Shown here: piece by piece, positions 40,426 to 53,850 of the stretch
Position numbering within the stretch: position 1 is the first letter of the stretch
Layout: each line of letters begins with the position of its first letter
Origin: Aphanomyces cochlioides
Lineage: Eukaryota; Oomycota; Saprolegniomycetes; Saprolegniales; Verrucalvaceae
DNA length: 64,000 nucleotides
Assembly: GCA_019828595.1 (NCBI GenBank)
Contig: JAHQRK010000001.1
Coordinates: 3,658,001 to 3,722,000 of the forward strand
Reading direction: 5' to 3'
The notes under the pieces: model-generated
Told to the model about the DNA's origin: nothing
Seen by the model: the letters and a program-made list of their open reading frames with translations, nothing else
Databases searched by the model: none
Made by a program: the position numbers and the translations under genes

Positions 40426-43400
40426 TCAACAAGTATCACGTCCAAAGTCATCGTCATCAATGCGAATGTTCATGGAAAATTGTTCGCCCAGAAGTACATC
40501 TCCACCAAGTACATTCAGGCGCACAGCGATATACTCTGGGTACTGTTCGTAACACCAATCATTCATGATGGGCACAGCAATCACTTTGTTCGACTCGCCG
40601 ACATTGAACATGAGCTCTCCACGAGTTTGTTGATAGTCGCCACAATTTATTCGATTTTGAATCATCATTGCGGTGCATGCAGCATACCAACCTGAGTCTA
40701 TGCCAACGGCATTGCGATCACTCGTTGAATATCTAGGTTTGGTTATGAAGATCAGTGGAAAAACTCCTTACCCTATTGTCAACGGCGCTGATAGATCCCC
40801 CGAGCGCGTCACGACAACTATAACTTGCCCGCTCACATCATTTTCAATTACACCAACTTCTTTGCTTGCAAACTGAAGCTGGAGAAATCGAGTGTCAAAA
40901 ACATAGCCACAGCCAGCATTATTTCCACCATAACCTGGACTTCCAACTGCAAGCCGCGGACCATTGAGTGAGATAGCAAAGCCCCAATCTGCGGAGGCTG
41001 CTTTGTCATTCGACTGGAATTTTGCACTTTCTTTAGCGAGCCATCGAGGTGGAGACAATACCGTGCCAGCACCGTCCTTCACAGCGTCAACACGAGAAAA
41101 GAGGAAAATCGAGCCCGTTCTTTCTCCCAGCACGATGGTATTATTGATGTTCACACCATATTGGCCATAGGCGCCGATGACAGCTGTTCCAGTCGAGTCG
41201 TCAATATCAACAGCAAACCCAAATTTGTCGGAGGATCTCTTGTCGCTCGCTTCAAGCCGCGCTTGCAAAACCCAAGAGCATTGTAGCCTTGGAAGTTCAG
41301 TGCATTGTGAGTACGTTGCGACTGTGCCTTGTCTCTCAAATGTGTATGCAACTCCTGCGGAGTTTGTGGTAACTTGTTCAATCGGCCAGTCAAACTTGAA
41401 GTCATCAACATTGATATGACCCCAAAGAACGCTGCTGGAAGCATCGACTATGCGAATTAAAGCACTCTTGTTTTGATATGCTGTAACATTCCACGAGACT
41501 TGCCGCATCCTTTCATCGCATCTGCCGCTCGAGCGCATTACGGACAAACCATCAACAAGCAGCTCAACATACACGTATGCAATATCACATCCTCCACCAA
41601 CACGGAATCGAATTCTCCGTCCTGAAATTGTGAACGCCTGTGATGACAATGTACCTTGTGGGCCATCTCCTTGAGTAGTCCCTGCAATCGCTGATCCGGG
41701 AAGTAAATATTGAGTTGCTTTACAATCACCATTTGGGAATGAGCAAGTGAATGGTGTTGGCTGTTGTGTGGCACCTGCCCCTGGACGACTTTCGTACGTC
41801 CCAACCCAATATCGACCTTCATGTCGTAGGGATCCCTGATTTACGGGAACTTTTCTGTAAACATTCCCACGCGCCATGACATTATCTCCATACGTCGGCT
41901 GTGAATCAAATGCCGTTCCCGTTTTTATCCATCCTGTCAAATCACCAGTTTCAAAATTCCAAGTCGTGGACGTTGTGGCAGATGACGTATAAGCCCCAAC
42001 AATGGCAGCATTGCCATCTATTGCAACCCTGTGACCAAATCGATCAGCATGATTGCCGTCCGATGCGGTCAGCCTTGAATGAAAGGTCCACGCCCCCAAC
42101 GGTACAAGCTCGACGACTTTTACTTGGCGGGTGGGGTCCGTCGCGTACCTATTCCCACAGTGACAAAACGACAAATGAATCATACGCACCCAATATTGAA
42201 TGCGATGCAAATAGCGCATCCTGCTCCTCGCCAAGCTGGTATTAGTAGTGGCTGAGGAACAACTTCCGAAATAAAAGTGATACTCCAGGCAAAACCAGTC
42301 ACAATATCGCCTGACCTCGAAACTTCAATTTCTGGAATTAGTGCTTTCAAAGCAATGGCCATATCTGATGCTGAAATTTGATAACTCAACGGTCTCGTTG
42401 TAGTGACTCCATTGGAAATGGTGAATTCCCCAGCGTTCAAGAGTGAATCGGCCATAAGTGAAATTACTTGGACCTGCGCAGGCAAGTAATAAGTGTACGC
42501 AGCACCTGTACTCAAGAAATCAGTGTCAAGGACTCGCTGGGGTCCATAATTTGCCTGTGGAGCGCCAACAATTATTGTACGTCGATTAATGTCAACAGAA
42601 GCTCCGAAGCGAAAAACATGAGTAACTCCAAGCAGGTAGACTTGATCAACTGCATAATCGCTTGCTCGAAGAAGAATACTCGGCAGCCAACCTGTGGGTG
42701 TACACGTGTACACAAAGACAGATTCAAGGCCCGAAGCTCCGACGACAACCAAATTTCCGTGAATGGCCACAGCACCACGCCCAGCGTAATTATCAGTTAC
42801 GGATAACGCATTAGGCTCTGAAAAGGATGTCTCTAATGTCCATGTTCCAGTTGGGCTTCGTTTGTACACGATAGCTGAAGGCATTGATCCTCCCGGGCTG
42901 CCAACAACTAATCGGACTGTTCCGTATGACCCGTCAATTGCCACGGATGTCCCAAAACCAAGTCCACTGGTGCAAGCTCTTGGGGTTAGTTTAGCCTCGA
43001 GTGTCCACACTCCAGAAAGTGATGAGAAAATATAGACAGCTCCACAGGCAATCCCCATTAGTTGAGCTCTCGGTGCTCCGACAGCAGCAATATTGAGGTT
43101 ATCAAAATATGCAACTGAGGATCCCATTCGACTCCCAGCAGCAGCGTCTCCTGCCAATCGAGCTGTGTAGGACGCAGTGCCAAATCCGCCGTCACCATTG
43201 TCAAGAATTGTAATTTTGGACCAAAACTGACTGGGATAGCTCGGCCACATCCCAGGTACACTTAGGCGTACATTAATTGTTTCATCAGGGTATTCAAACA
43301 CGGCGTCATCGGTGGTACTCACAGAGAACGCTCCGGTAACAATCTGGGGTGTAAATTGTATTTCACCACTGCTGAGCACATAATCTGAGAGTCCCATGTA

Positions 43401-46400
43401 GTCATACTGGGAATCAATCCACACTGAACGATATTCACTGCTGCCGTAAGACTGTGCTCGACTATTTGCTGTGCCAATCAGAAGTGGTAGGATGAAGCGA
43501 CCTTTTGGTACGAGTGGGTATGGTTCAGGCCCCATGACATCAGGATAGTATTTGGCGCCAGGTGTGTCAGGTGTCATGTCCAACATACTCAGCTGTTGAA
43601 ACGGGCCAATGAATCTGAGTGTCTTGGACGGGATAAAATTCGAGCCTTTCATATCCGAGACGGCGTCTCCTGTGTCGTAATTTATATATTCCGTGGTGGA
43701 ACTACTCATCTGTCAGGTGAAGTAAATATTTCAAGGAGTTACGTTGTTCTCATGATGCAAGACGCTCCCAACAAACCACAGCGTTGAATTTGAATTGACA
43801 CAGACGATCCCTCCAGAACAGTGTACGTTGGGCTGGATAGTCGAAAGTCTAAGAAACCCATGTCAAACATGTACGCTGCTCCACTGTTGATAGCACTGAA
43901 GAGTGTATCTGCATTGTATGCGCCCACCATGGCAAATGGGGAACTTCTGCTCAGTGAGACTGCATTTCCAAACATACTACATGGATGGTGAATTCGCAAG
44001 GCTGAACACTCCAGAGAATTCGCCGAACCTGAAGTATTGTTTGCTTGTGGGCCGTAGAGTGGCTTGCTCTTGCCAAGTTGAGCCTGAACGAAGAAATACA
44101 TAAACATTACTCCGCAAAATTGGGGGGACTCGAATATCCAGTGTGCAAATCACTTTGGCGTTATTACCTACACAAGGCTTCATCAGTCCAAATAGATAAA
44201 TTTCTTGGAGAACCAAGTAATTGAGAGCCATCGACCTCAAATATTGGCACATCCCCATCGGACCCAGTGAACGTGATCGACCACGAGTAACCAGAGTTAT
44301 TGTCTGGACCAAGTCGTGTGACAATCAATTCTCCAGTGGACAAGTCATTTTGCAGCTGTTGCTTCATAGCTGTTGCTGTTGCATCAAATGGAATGGGGTT
44401 CGAGAATCTATGAACACATTAGTCGTACTCCGAATCAACTCGAACGTACACAAAGTCTTCCTCGATGCCATCACTGATTTTCCGAAACCCCACGCCGAAA
44501 GTTCTGCCTAAAGTTGATGACGCCGATGTGGTGATGGTTTGAACAGCTTTGCGGATCGTCAGGGCTTGATTCGAATTGAATATCTGATTTGCGCCAACCA
44601 GCAAGACATCTTTCACCACGGCAACACTTTGGCCAAATCCATCATTCAATCGTGTGTCAGAGCCCACAACAACTTGTTGCAGTGAAAAGAGTAAATCGGA
44701 CGAATAGTACACATACACAGCACCCTTTTGGTTGCGATTGATTGTACCGATTGCTATTGTGGAAGTCTGCATGTCCAAGGCCACCGTGCTTCCAAATCTA
44801 TCCCCAACATTTAAATCTGCAGCCTAAAAGAATTTTCAGAAAAATTAACTGAATTCTCGCACTTGTAGTTTTTGTCGGCTAACATATTGACCATTGACAA
44901 GCTGAAAGACAAAAACTGCACCCATCCCGTTGTCATATCCTGGAGCTCCCACAACGATCGTTGTCGAAGATATTTTCACAGATTCACCGAAACGATCACC
45001 AAGTGTAGACGCGTAAGGAGACGCTGTCAATTTTTGAAACTAAGATTTTGATTAGGTTCATACTTTTGGATCATGCATTACCAGAGACCAAGTCACTCCG
45101 TCGTACAGATAAATATACGCTTCACCTTTGGTGAACGACGCACCTGGTGCTCCAACTACCGCATAATTTGCATCCATTGATACACTGGTGCCAAATTCAC
45201 TCGACATTGTCTCCGACCCTTGTGTCGGTACAACTTTCACAACTTGAGTCCAAATCCCTGGCGATGATGAGGCAAAAAAGTAGACACCGCCACATGCAAC
45301 ACCCTTGGCCATTGGACCATCGAGTCGAAATGTTCCCTGCACAATTTGCTGGACTCCAACTGAGCCTGGACCACCTCCAAGGACAAGGTTTGTTCCGTCT
45401 AATAATCGTGAAACTTGAGACGAAATATAATGAATAGCACCTGCAGTCAGTTCAGGAATATTGCCTGAAGGGTCGGCCAAGTCCTGAGTGGCCAGGGTCA
45501 ATACCACGGCCATACCATTGCACAGCTGTGTATATGCCGAAACAGTGACGGTTTCGATCTTGGATCGCAATAAAGATGCAATCGCAGATTGTAATGTTGC
45601 CTGATTGTGAGGTGAGATGAGTGAAGTCTAATTGTTGAATCTACCGCCGGTGCATTGAATGGTATGGGGGACGACACTTGACCCAAGAACGACAAAGTAA
45701 AAGTTCCTCCATCTGCCAGGCATGACAAGCTCTGCTGCTCAGTGTTTCCTTTAAACCTCTACTCAAAATGTGTTAGAGGAGTCGTCTAGATGGCCGTACC
45801 GCATATGGTGCACCGACAATTGCTCGCGCGCCAGTTGTGCACATGCCGACGCTTGCGCCAAACCGATCTCCCAAACTGGTATCCAGGCCTACTAGAAATG
45901 CAGAGATAACCCATTGCTTATAGTATGGAACGAAAATTGTGGCCGACCCTGCATTGTCCCCAAGTGAATTGCCTTGGGATGCTGGTGAATTTACAGACGG
46001 ATTGACGCCAGCGTAAGCGACACTCACAGTCGCATCACTTCCCAAAAGGATTGGAATATTGTTAACAAATGTCGACGGCTGCAGTGGAGGCAAAGTCCCC
46101 ATATTGCTCAAGATCAAGCCGTACATGCTTGGCGTGTTGATTTCAATAAAGGTGACAGTCCACGTGTAGCCGCCGAAGCGATTTTGAGCCGATCGAACAA
46201 CATTAACTGTCTTGACCTGGCTCAGAGTTAACAACGCACCTGTCATGTCAGCAGCGGTAGCAGTCACGGGTATATTTCCTGTCGATTCAGTCCCAAGGCC
46301 CAAGCGAAAGTTGCCATACAGAGGAGCTTGTCCTTCTCGAATTGTTCGAACTGTCAAGAGAACTTGATTGCCAGTCAAAAGTACAGGGGCAGGCTGAAGC

Positions 46401-49400
46401 TCATTCGGATTAAAGATTGTGCTAGACGAGGAAAATGTGATGCTCCACGTATAACCATTTTGCACTGTTGGGGCTGAACGAGACACACTGGCACAACTTA
46501 GACGATGTCAATCTTTCGTCTTACCTGCGGATGGGTAAATTTAAGTCGACGGACAGTCGCGTCGCCATCGTTGCAGCATCAACGTTCGATGGCATATTTT
46601 GCGTCGTTATTCTGCCATAACGAAGAGCAAATTGCCCCGAAACGACAGGAGGTTCTGTCAAAACAATTGCAGAATTACCGCCCATGCCATCTCCAATCGT
46701 AGCCCCTTGGCCAGTCAAGTAGCTACGTGCAACCAACGTTGGGACATCGCCTAGGAAAATTTGTGAATGTGTTTGCAAGTAAAGCTGCACCTTGAGTATG
46801 AAAGGTAATCGTCCATTGATACGCATTGTAACACCCACAGTAGGTGTTTGGTGTTCGAGAGACTGACACACTTGCAGGGTCCAAGCCAAAGTCCAAGTAT
46901 AGAGCAGTTTGAAGCTGCACTTCATCGTAGTCTGCCAACAAACGTCGCGTTGGCCCTGTAGCTCCAAGCATGAGAGAAAAATATCCTTGGACAGTATTCC
47001 CAGGCGCGACACTGCTTACAAGTACCTACGCAATACTTTGAACTTGGGCTAGATGATTGATGAAATTTACCTGCGTCGCATCGCGTTGTACGCAAGTCGT
47101 TTGAACGTATTGGACTTCGTCAACGAAGGCTGAAGCAGTACCGTATGCTGTGATTTCCTGTACGTTGTATTGCTTGGCATTGCCCCCCGGCGAGCCAACG
47201 ATTGCAACATTTCCATTTACGTCGACGCTCCACCCAGACATGTCGCCACGGTTGGACACGTCTATCGGTGAATTGCGAACTTCCCAGACGGTTGAGTACG
47301 TCACATCAAATTGGACACTGGTAAGAATATTTGGAGGTGTCGAAAAATATATCACGTAGCCAAGCCCCATGGTGTCAATGCCCAAGTCCACATATGCAAC
47401 GCGCCCCAGGGATGCTTGAATAATTCTTTTGCCATTGAGTGCACCTCCTGGAGGATTCAAGTGCGTGTTGGCCATTTGGATGGGCGATCGATTGGCTTGT
47501 GAAGGCGTCGTCATGATAGTGCCTCCATTCAATTGCAAGGCATTCGCATTCGAATAGTCCAATTTCGTCGCTGTGTCTGCAGTTTCAACACGGTATTGAA
47601 ATACAATTGTGGTGCCGGGATTTCCTGGGATATAACTTGCTCGACGAAGCACAGCGCCAGTTCCAAGTTCAAGTGTTGGTGCTCCCGTCACGGTCACTTT
47701 TGTCGTAAAAGTGACGGCGATCTGGATTAAGTTGTTGACAGTATAGGTGCCGTTCGGCGTGACGAAAGAAATATCCGAGATATATGGAGTGGTGCCTCGA
47801 ATGACAAGATTACTGTTGGCACGAAGTGACCCAGGGGTAGCAGGAGTAGGAAGACGCAAGTTTGCTCGGACAGTTGGAATCGTCGCTCTACCAAAATCTA
47901 TCAGCCTGCTGTTGTAAATGTCTAATACCTGTGGAGAATACTCGAGCCATCAGGAACAACTAAAGACTTGATATCAATGTAGCCCAAGTCAGTGGACGTG
48001 TCGTCTTGACCCACTGTGAAATGGAAGGTCAACAAAGAAGTGCCACTTCCTGAAGTGTACACCGCAGCTCGATCGTTCAGACCCAGGTCCAATCGTAAAA
48101 CGGGCTGGCCGGTCACGACAACAAATTCCGAAAACAAGACTTGGATAACTATCAAGTCACCGCAGTAATATGATCCGTCAGGTGTCATCGAGGTCACGCT
48201 TATCACGTACGGTGTCCTTGACGTGTCAATTTTGAGTCCAATGCCGAGACTTTGAGGAGATGGGAGGGCAAGATTCATATCGGTGGTTGGATTTGTTGAG
48301 AGTCGTTTGATCGTCGCTTGGTTGTAGTTCTGAGTGAGCGCATTGGTGCTGATGTACTTCAGATCTGTGGTATAATCTCCAAGTTGGACTATGTACCGAA
48401 AGACAAGCTGCGTTCGATCGACGCCATATTGCAGAAACCGAGCAGTGGCACCAGTGCGGTTCGTCGAGAGAAACAACAGAGGAACTTTGTCTGGGAACAC
48501 GTCTGGCGAAGGATCAATATGGACTTGTTTGCTGGCAGTCACGACGATATCAATCACATCGCCAACGACAAATGTATTGGAATTAACCGTTGGCGCCGTG
48601 GTAAGGGCCGCGACAGATACGACAACCGGTGCGTCTGTACTGATGGCGATCCCTTGAGGTTGTAACACAATGCCAGTGCAGTCGAGATTAACAGCGACTA
48701 AGTTTGCATTCGTCACTGAGCATAGCGAGCCAGCGGCACATGAAAATGGCGACGTAGATGCCACATTCAAACTGAGAGTTGCGTCGTTCTGACCAACGAC
48801 GTACAAAAAGACAAGCCTCGTTGTACCAGATCCTGATGCGTATTGAATTGCTCGTGGTTGCAAGCTGAGCTGGACAGCACCCATGACCTGAACCACGTCT
48901 GAAAATGTGACGAACACTTGAATGACTTGATTGAGGCCGTATTCACCAACAACTGTGTCACTCGTGATCCCAGTGACTGTCGTCGTAAATGCAACATTTG
49001 GATCAATCGCGACTGGACCTTGAAGGATATTTGGAGGTGTGGGTAGCGACAAATCTACTGACAAGACTGGGTTGGCTGAAAGCTTTCGAATTGTCCCGCC
49101 GTTAAGTGCAAGCGACACGAGATTATTGTACAATAACTGGTTTGTGGAGTCACCGAGTCGGACGACGTATGTGAATACTAGGGTCGTTGTGCCACTGCCA
49201 CTTGTGTAGACGGCTTTTTGATTTGTGTTGAGTGCAAGCGTGGGCGGACCACCGCTGACAACCACAGCTGCCGAAAAGACCACGCTAATAAGGACACTAT
49301 CCCCACGCGTATAGGTTGAGGGACCACCAGTAGGAAACGAGACGCTTGCAATTGTTGGAGTAGTGCCATCAATTTGGAGCGCAGATTGGTCAGCAAGAGC

Positions 49401-51952
49401 TTTTGTGGCCGTCGTGGTTGGTGCAAGTGACAAGCCAACGACTGCAGACGCCGTTCCTGCAGTAACGCTGCGCAGAATCGTCCCGCCGTTTAACACCAAG
49501 GCATTGTTGTGGGCATAATTGAGAGCTGCCGTAAAGTCACCAAGCGCAACTGAGTAGACGAAGCGAAGTGTAGTGGAGCCACTTCCACTGGTGTAAATGG
49601 CATTCTGCCCAGTGTTGAGAATCAAAAGGGGGATACCAGTCACGACAACGACCTTTGTGAACGCCACTGTAATCGTGATAGTATCACCAGGAGCATAGAT
49701 GCCGTCGGGAGTAATGCTTTTAACACCGACCGAAGCATCCACAGTGACAAGAGCCGTGTCAATTTGAATAGCACATCGTGTTGGCAGAGTCAAGAGGGGA
49801 TTTGTTGGCAGCGTGATCACCGCAGCTTGGTTTGGCGTTGTCGCTGCCCGCTGGATTGACCCGCCGTTCAAATTAATGGTTGTCGTCAAATCCAACCAAG
49901 TCGACGTAGTGACGTCGGTGAGCCCCACAGTGTACTTGAAAAGGAGAGTATTTGTGCCATTGCCTGATAAATATGCTGCTGTCGTAGCTGGCACCACATT
50001 AAGTGAAATGGTTGGAGGTGTTGTTCCAAGTGCAAACACTGGCACTGAGAAAGTGACTGCGATAACAAGATCCTGGCCTGGACCATACGAGCCAGGTATC
50101 GTAGTGCCTCCACAATCAAGTGATGCAATAGACGGCACAGTGGTGTCCACAGCAACAACGGGATGCAATCCAGCCGTCGTTGGATCTGGCAAAGTTGGTG
50201 AAGCAAGGTTGCCAAGGCGATCATTTATTGTGCCTGCAACCAAGGCGAGGGATACAAAGTTGAGGGCACTTGTGGAGTGTCCTGGAGTTATCCCGTATGT
50301 GAACAACAACGTCCGCGACCACGTGAGCAGCGTAGTGCATCGTGCAACTGCACCGTTGCCACTATTCAATGAAATCTGGACATTTCCAGTAGCAAGCACA
50401 TCTTGCGAAAATGTGACTGCCAACACAAGATCTGTGCCAGCGCCAAATCTAGCAACGTGTCAATCGATCGATAAAGGGGTTTGAACTCACGGCGATGTAA
50501 ATGTAGATGGCAATAGAGACACGTCGGTAATTGTAGCGACCACTGTAGTTGCTGTCGAGATGGTCAATGTATTGTATAAGGCCAAGCTAGGGACCATAAA
50601 TACTGTCACCAACGCAAGATTTTCTGTTGAAATCACATTCGCACCACGATCCTAACGAAACAATTGTCAACGTATCTGACGACAAAATCGACCTACTCGT
50701 AATTCCAGAACGGGCTGCTTCGGTATCGGCTGGCCATCTAAACAGAATCAATGAGCAGATGATGACAGAGGCATGTACCAGCGATGGCGCTCTCTGGCGG
50801 TTGAGCGACTGCTAAGGCAAAGAGTGAGCCGACGTAGACATTGAAGCTAGGGCCAAGGACAAACAGGCCAGTCTCAACATAAAGACCCATGACGTTTGGC
50901 GTTTTGACGGCAAATCGGAGCTGATAATTATTGCCCGCAGCAGTGATCCGAAGATTCTTAAAGCTTGCTTTACCATCAATGATACCCGCTTGAGTTTCCT
51001 GCACTGGTAGCAATGCCCCTCGCGATGGGTTGGCGTAAATGGTCGCAACAACCAGCATGTTGATTTGAGTCGTTAGAGTATTGAGTCCGACGTCAATCAA
51101 TGTGATTGTGGGCTGGACGACGAATGCTTCGCCACCAAACGCAGCTGACGGATGCTCCGTTATAATCATCTAGCCATTGAAGAGTTGAAATTATCGAGAA
51201 ATCAAGTTGCAGACCTTGTTGGCAGGTCCAATTCCGACTGTAAATGGAAACGTGTCGAATATCTTGCCGCCTGGAAGAGCATTGACATTGTCGGCTGTGA
51301 ATCGAAGCACGTATGGACCACCAGCTTTGTCGATTTTGAGGTCGAAGAATTTGCCAAGCCCTTGGTACAACATCACTGTGTAAGCGGATGTCGGTGTCAA
51401 GATGCCACCCACTGGGTTATTTAAAATTGCGACTGAGACTGTTCCTTGGTTGACATTGTCGACGACATTGCCACCTTTATCAACGATGGATACAATCGGC
51501 TGTGGCAAGAATGGTGTGCCGCCTAGCGCTGTCCCAATGTACGTGTACATGCTCAACTTATAGGCTGGGCCGAGCAAGATGTCAAAGGGAAACGACTCGG
51601 TTTGGAGTCCATGGTAGAGGGATGCAAATTTGAGAGTATAGCCCGCTCCGATCAGATCGATCGACAGGCCTGTGCACGTCGCGATGCCACCGATGATTGG
51701 AAATGTCAATCCAGTTATGCCTGAAAGCTGTCCAAACACGGGAGGGTTCACCCCAATGGAGACTGTGACGAAGCCAGCGTTGATTGACGTGAGGACAAGT
51801 CCAGAGTCGTCGATGAGTTGAAGCACTGGTGGGGGTTGGATGGCATCTCCTGCTGTGATTGTCGTCGGCTGTGAGATCACGACAAGACTATTTCCATTGA
51901 CCACGGCATGTAAGAAGCCAAGCGCAGCCAAGGCAACGGCGATCCACAACAT
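40426..51952 (-). CDS. Giant secreted multidomain protein (Ig-like, FG-GAP and Calx-beta repeats)
   Basis: At least thirteen exons over 11.5 kb form one gene of roughly 3,600 residues. Introns of about 45 nt were checked at 51170-51214 (PANK to MIITEHPSAAF), near 50770, 50690, 50470 and 47920; each preserves the frame. ATG 51952 starts a signal peptide (MLWIAVALAALGFLHAVVNG). Next come Ig/filamin-like repeats, then about eight copies of a 100-110-residue Ig-like unit marked by GSG-x3-L-x-F-x-Y-x-V-x2-GD and LNGGTI (47-50.4 kb). After about 46.5 kb FG-GAP/integrin-propeller-like repeats follow (DRFGASVGM...AIVGAPY, DRFGESVKISSTTIVVGAPG), mixed with Calx-beta-like stretches. The end (CGDYQQTRGELMF...IRIDDDDFG) is Calx-beta-like. 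No membrane anchor is seen at the C-terminus. An extracellular adhesion or wall role is inference. Confidence 0.75.
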
Positions 51953-52084
51953 GCGTCGTCGATCAAGAAAGATCGCGAAACCACCAAAACTGTGGAAAGT
52001 GAAACGGCACAAAGCAACAAATTCCCTCATGTCAGCACTGAGGAGTGCTTATGCAATGAAAAGCAGCAAACCCCAGAAGGACGA

Positions 52085-52393
52085 ATGGCATCTAAAGATA
52101 GCCGCCTCGTTGGCATTCTGATGCTCGGCTGGCGGTGGATCTTGTGGATCTGCGATTGCTGGTCAGCGCAACGACCTGTGGCCAAGGAAGGAATAGGTAC
52201 GCCGCCGTGTTTAATTTTGTTAACAGCATTCCTCTCAGTCACACCAAGGGGAACTGAAGGTACAAGCAGTCGAGACAATTGGAGCGACGACAGCGATGAT
52301 TGGAATGAAGACGAGCCCACTTTCACGGCACAGATGGCCCCTGGATTGTTTTCATTCACGTCAGAGGAAGCCTTGGCAAGAACTCCCCTTTAG
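52085..52393 (+). CDS. Possible small acidic membrane protein
   Basis: Starts 132 bp from the divergent giant gene. MASKDSRLVGILMLGWRWIL begins a tryptophan-rich hydrophobic segment and the tail is acidic (NWSDDSDDWNEDEPTF). A 42-nt GTACGC...TCTCAG segment inside could be an intron that does not change the frame. No family recognised; could be noncoding. Confidence 0.3.
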   Translation: MASKDSRLVGILMLGWRWILWICDCWSAQRPVAKEGIGTPPCLILLTAFLSVTPRGTEGTSSRDNWSDDSDDWNEDEPTFTAQMAPGLFSFTSEEALARTPL

Positions 52394-53033
52394 TTGTTGA
52401 TGAATTCAATGCACACTCTGTTGTTTACGATGTAGTTTGCCCTGGCCGGGTGAGTTTGCCCCGAGTGGTGCTCTTGAAACCGCCTCCTGTTCCCAGCGGA
52501 CTATAGATAGGTATCGGAGCTGTGGGACCCCGGAGGTCTCGTCAGGTCCGAGACTTATCCGGATGAAACCCAAGTTATTTTAAGTCCAGAGTGAAAATAC
52601 CACTGATAGGCTAAAATATAACTAACTTACATTTCCACCCACTGGAGGCATATCAAGATAAAAGTACACTTCATGACAATAGAATTCATGAACAATCAAG
52701 CAATAAGCTACACTAGAGCTGCAAATGAAATTAAAACGAGCAAAATCGTAGGAATACAGCTCAAATATATAACCTAACAACGCAATAGAGCATACATATG
52801 CACGCAACCTAGACAGTGTGGCTTTTGTTCTCGCAGCAAGGGCAAGACCAAAGTCCATCGACAGCGGAAATTAGCCTCCATATGCCATACAATAATAGTA
52901 TTGAAAAATGAACATGTATTCTGGCTTTATTCATAAATTTCGCAGTGGATGGATGCTTGGTTCATGTTGTCATTCCTCTTGAAATGGAAAATATAACCAA
53001 TGAACTTTCTCCAATTTCATATTTTCTAACCAA
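52394..53033. other. Intergenic, no gene seen
   Basis: Only short frames. Contains one TTATCCGGATGA box (52555-52566) next to a small hairpin (GTCTCG...CGAGAC at about 52537-52555), not obviously tied to a gene. Confidence 0.5.
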
Positions 53034-53697
53034 TACTACTCTGGTCCGCAAAAAATGCTACACTGTTTTATCTTGATTTGAGTATGTCCGGATATGAGGA
53101 TATATGGGTTTTTGTATACAACCTCAAAAACGTATATAAAATTTCACAGGATGTCCAATATTTTTATTCAAACAGCACTGATGTCCCGATGACACAGGTC
53201 TCTCTGTGTTCATCTTGCTTGCCCAGAACAGAAATAGCGAAGTCTAACGTCAGTATAATGTCAGTTATGTTATAGCGCATGTCAGGTGTGGCTATTAGCG
53301 GCTCTCATCGCGAGAGCGCTATGTTTGACAGTCATCTCTAGGTTTGATAGGTTCCAGCCTTCTGACGACCTGCAACCGGGCTATACACCAAGAACCAGCA
53401 GTGTTGCTATGTTAACACCATCTATCTTTGATGTTGAATCTAGATATGTAATTAAATTGGGCTCAATTCCTACAGTGAACCCACAGCGAAAAAAATGTGA
53501 TCTATCCGCCTGGTCGGTCAACTTTGACACACCATATCTCGCCAACGGAGACGAATTGTAGTTTCCACAAATTAACCAATCAAAGAGGAGATCCTAAGCT
53601 GTTTACTGAGCCAATCAGCGTTGAATATTTCGATTATTTTTGAAAAAAAATTCTGCAGAGAATGTAACTGTAGCAATTATTTCGGACCAGAGTAGTA
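53034..53697. mobile_element. TA-flanked MITE (Tc1/mariner-type ends)
   Basis: The element runs 53036-53695 (660 bp). It begins CTACTCTGGTCCGCAAAAAA and its right end reads, in complement, CTACTCTGGTCCGAAATAAT, with matching continued to TGCTACA. TA occurs directly outside both ends (53034-53035, 53696-53697). No transposase is inside, only short frames. Ends and TA duplication fit Tc1/mariner-type nonautonomous elements. Confidence 0.75.
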
Positions 53698-53850
53698 ATT
53701 ATATTCTTTGTACAACCAATCAAATCTTTTCAAATGCTATAAATGGATATTCCTCCCTAGGTCTCAATATATAAGTTTTTGTATAGGACCCAGGTCAGGA
53801 CCCACTGTGAATACAGGTACAATATCCACTAGTTACTCCAGCTGGGCAAA

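Noticed and set aside
52537..52566. Hairpin plus TTATCCGGATGA as a promoter
   Set aside because: No gene start follows within a plausible distance; may be a stray copy of the motif.
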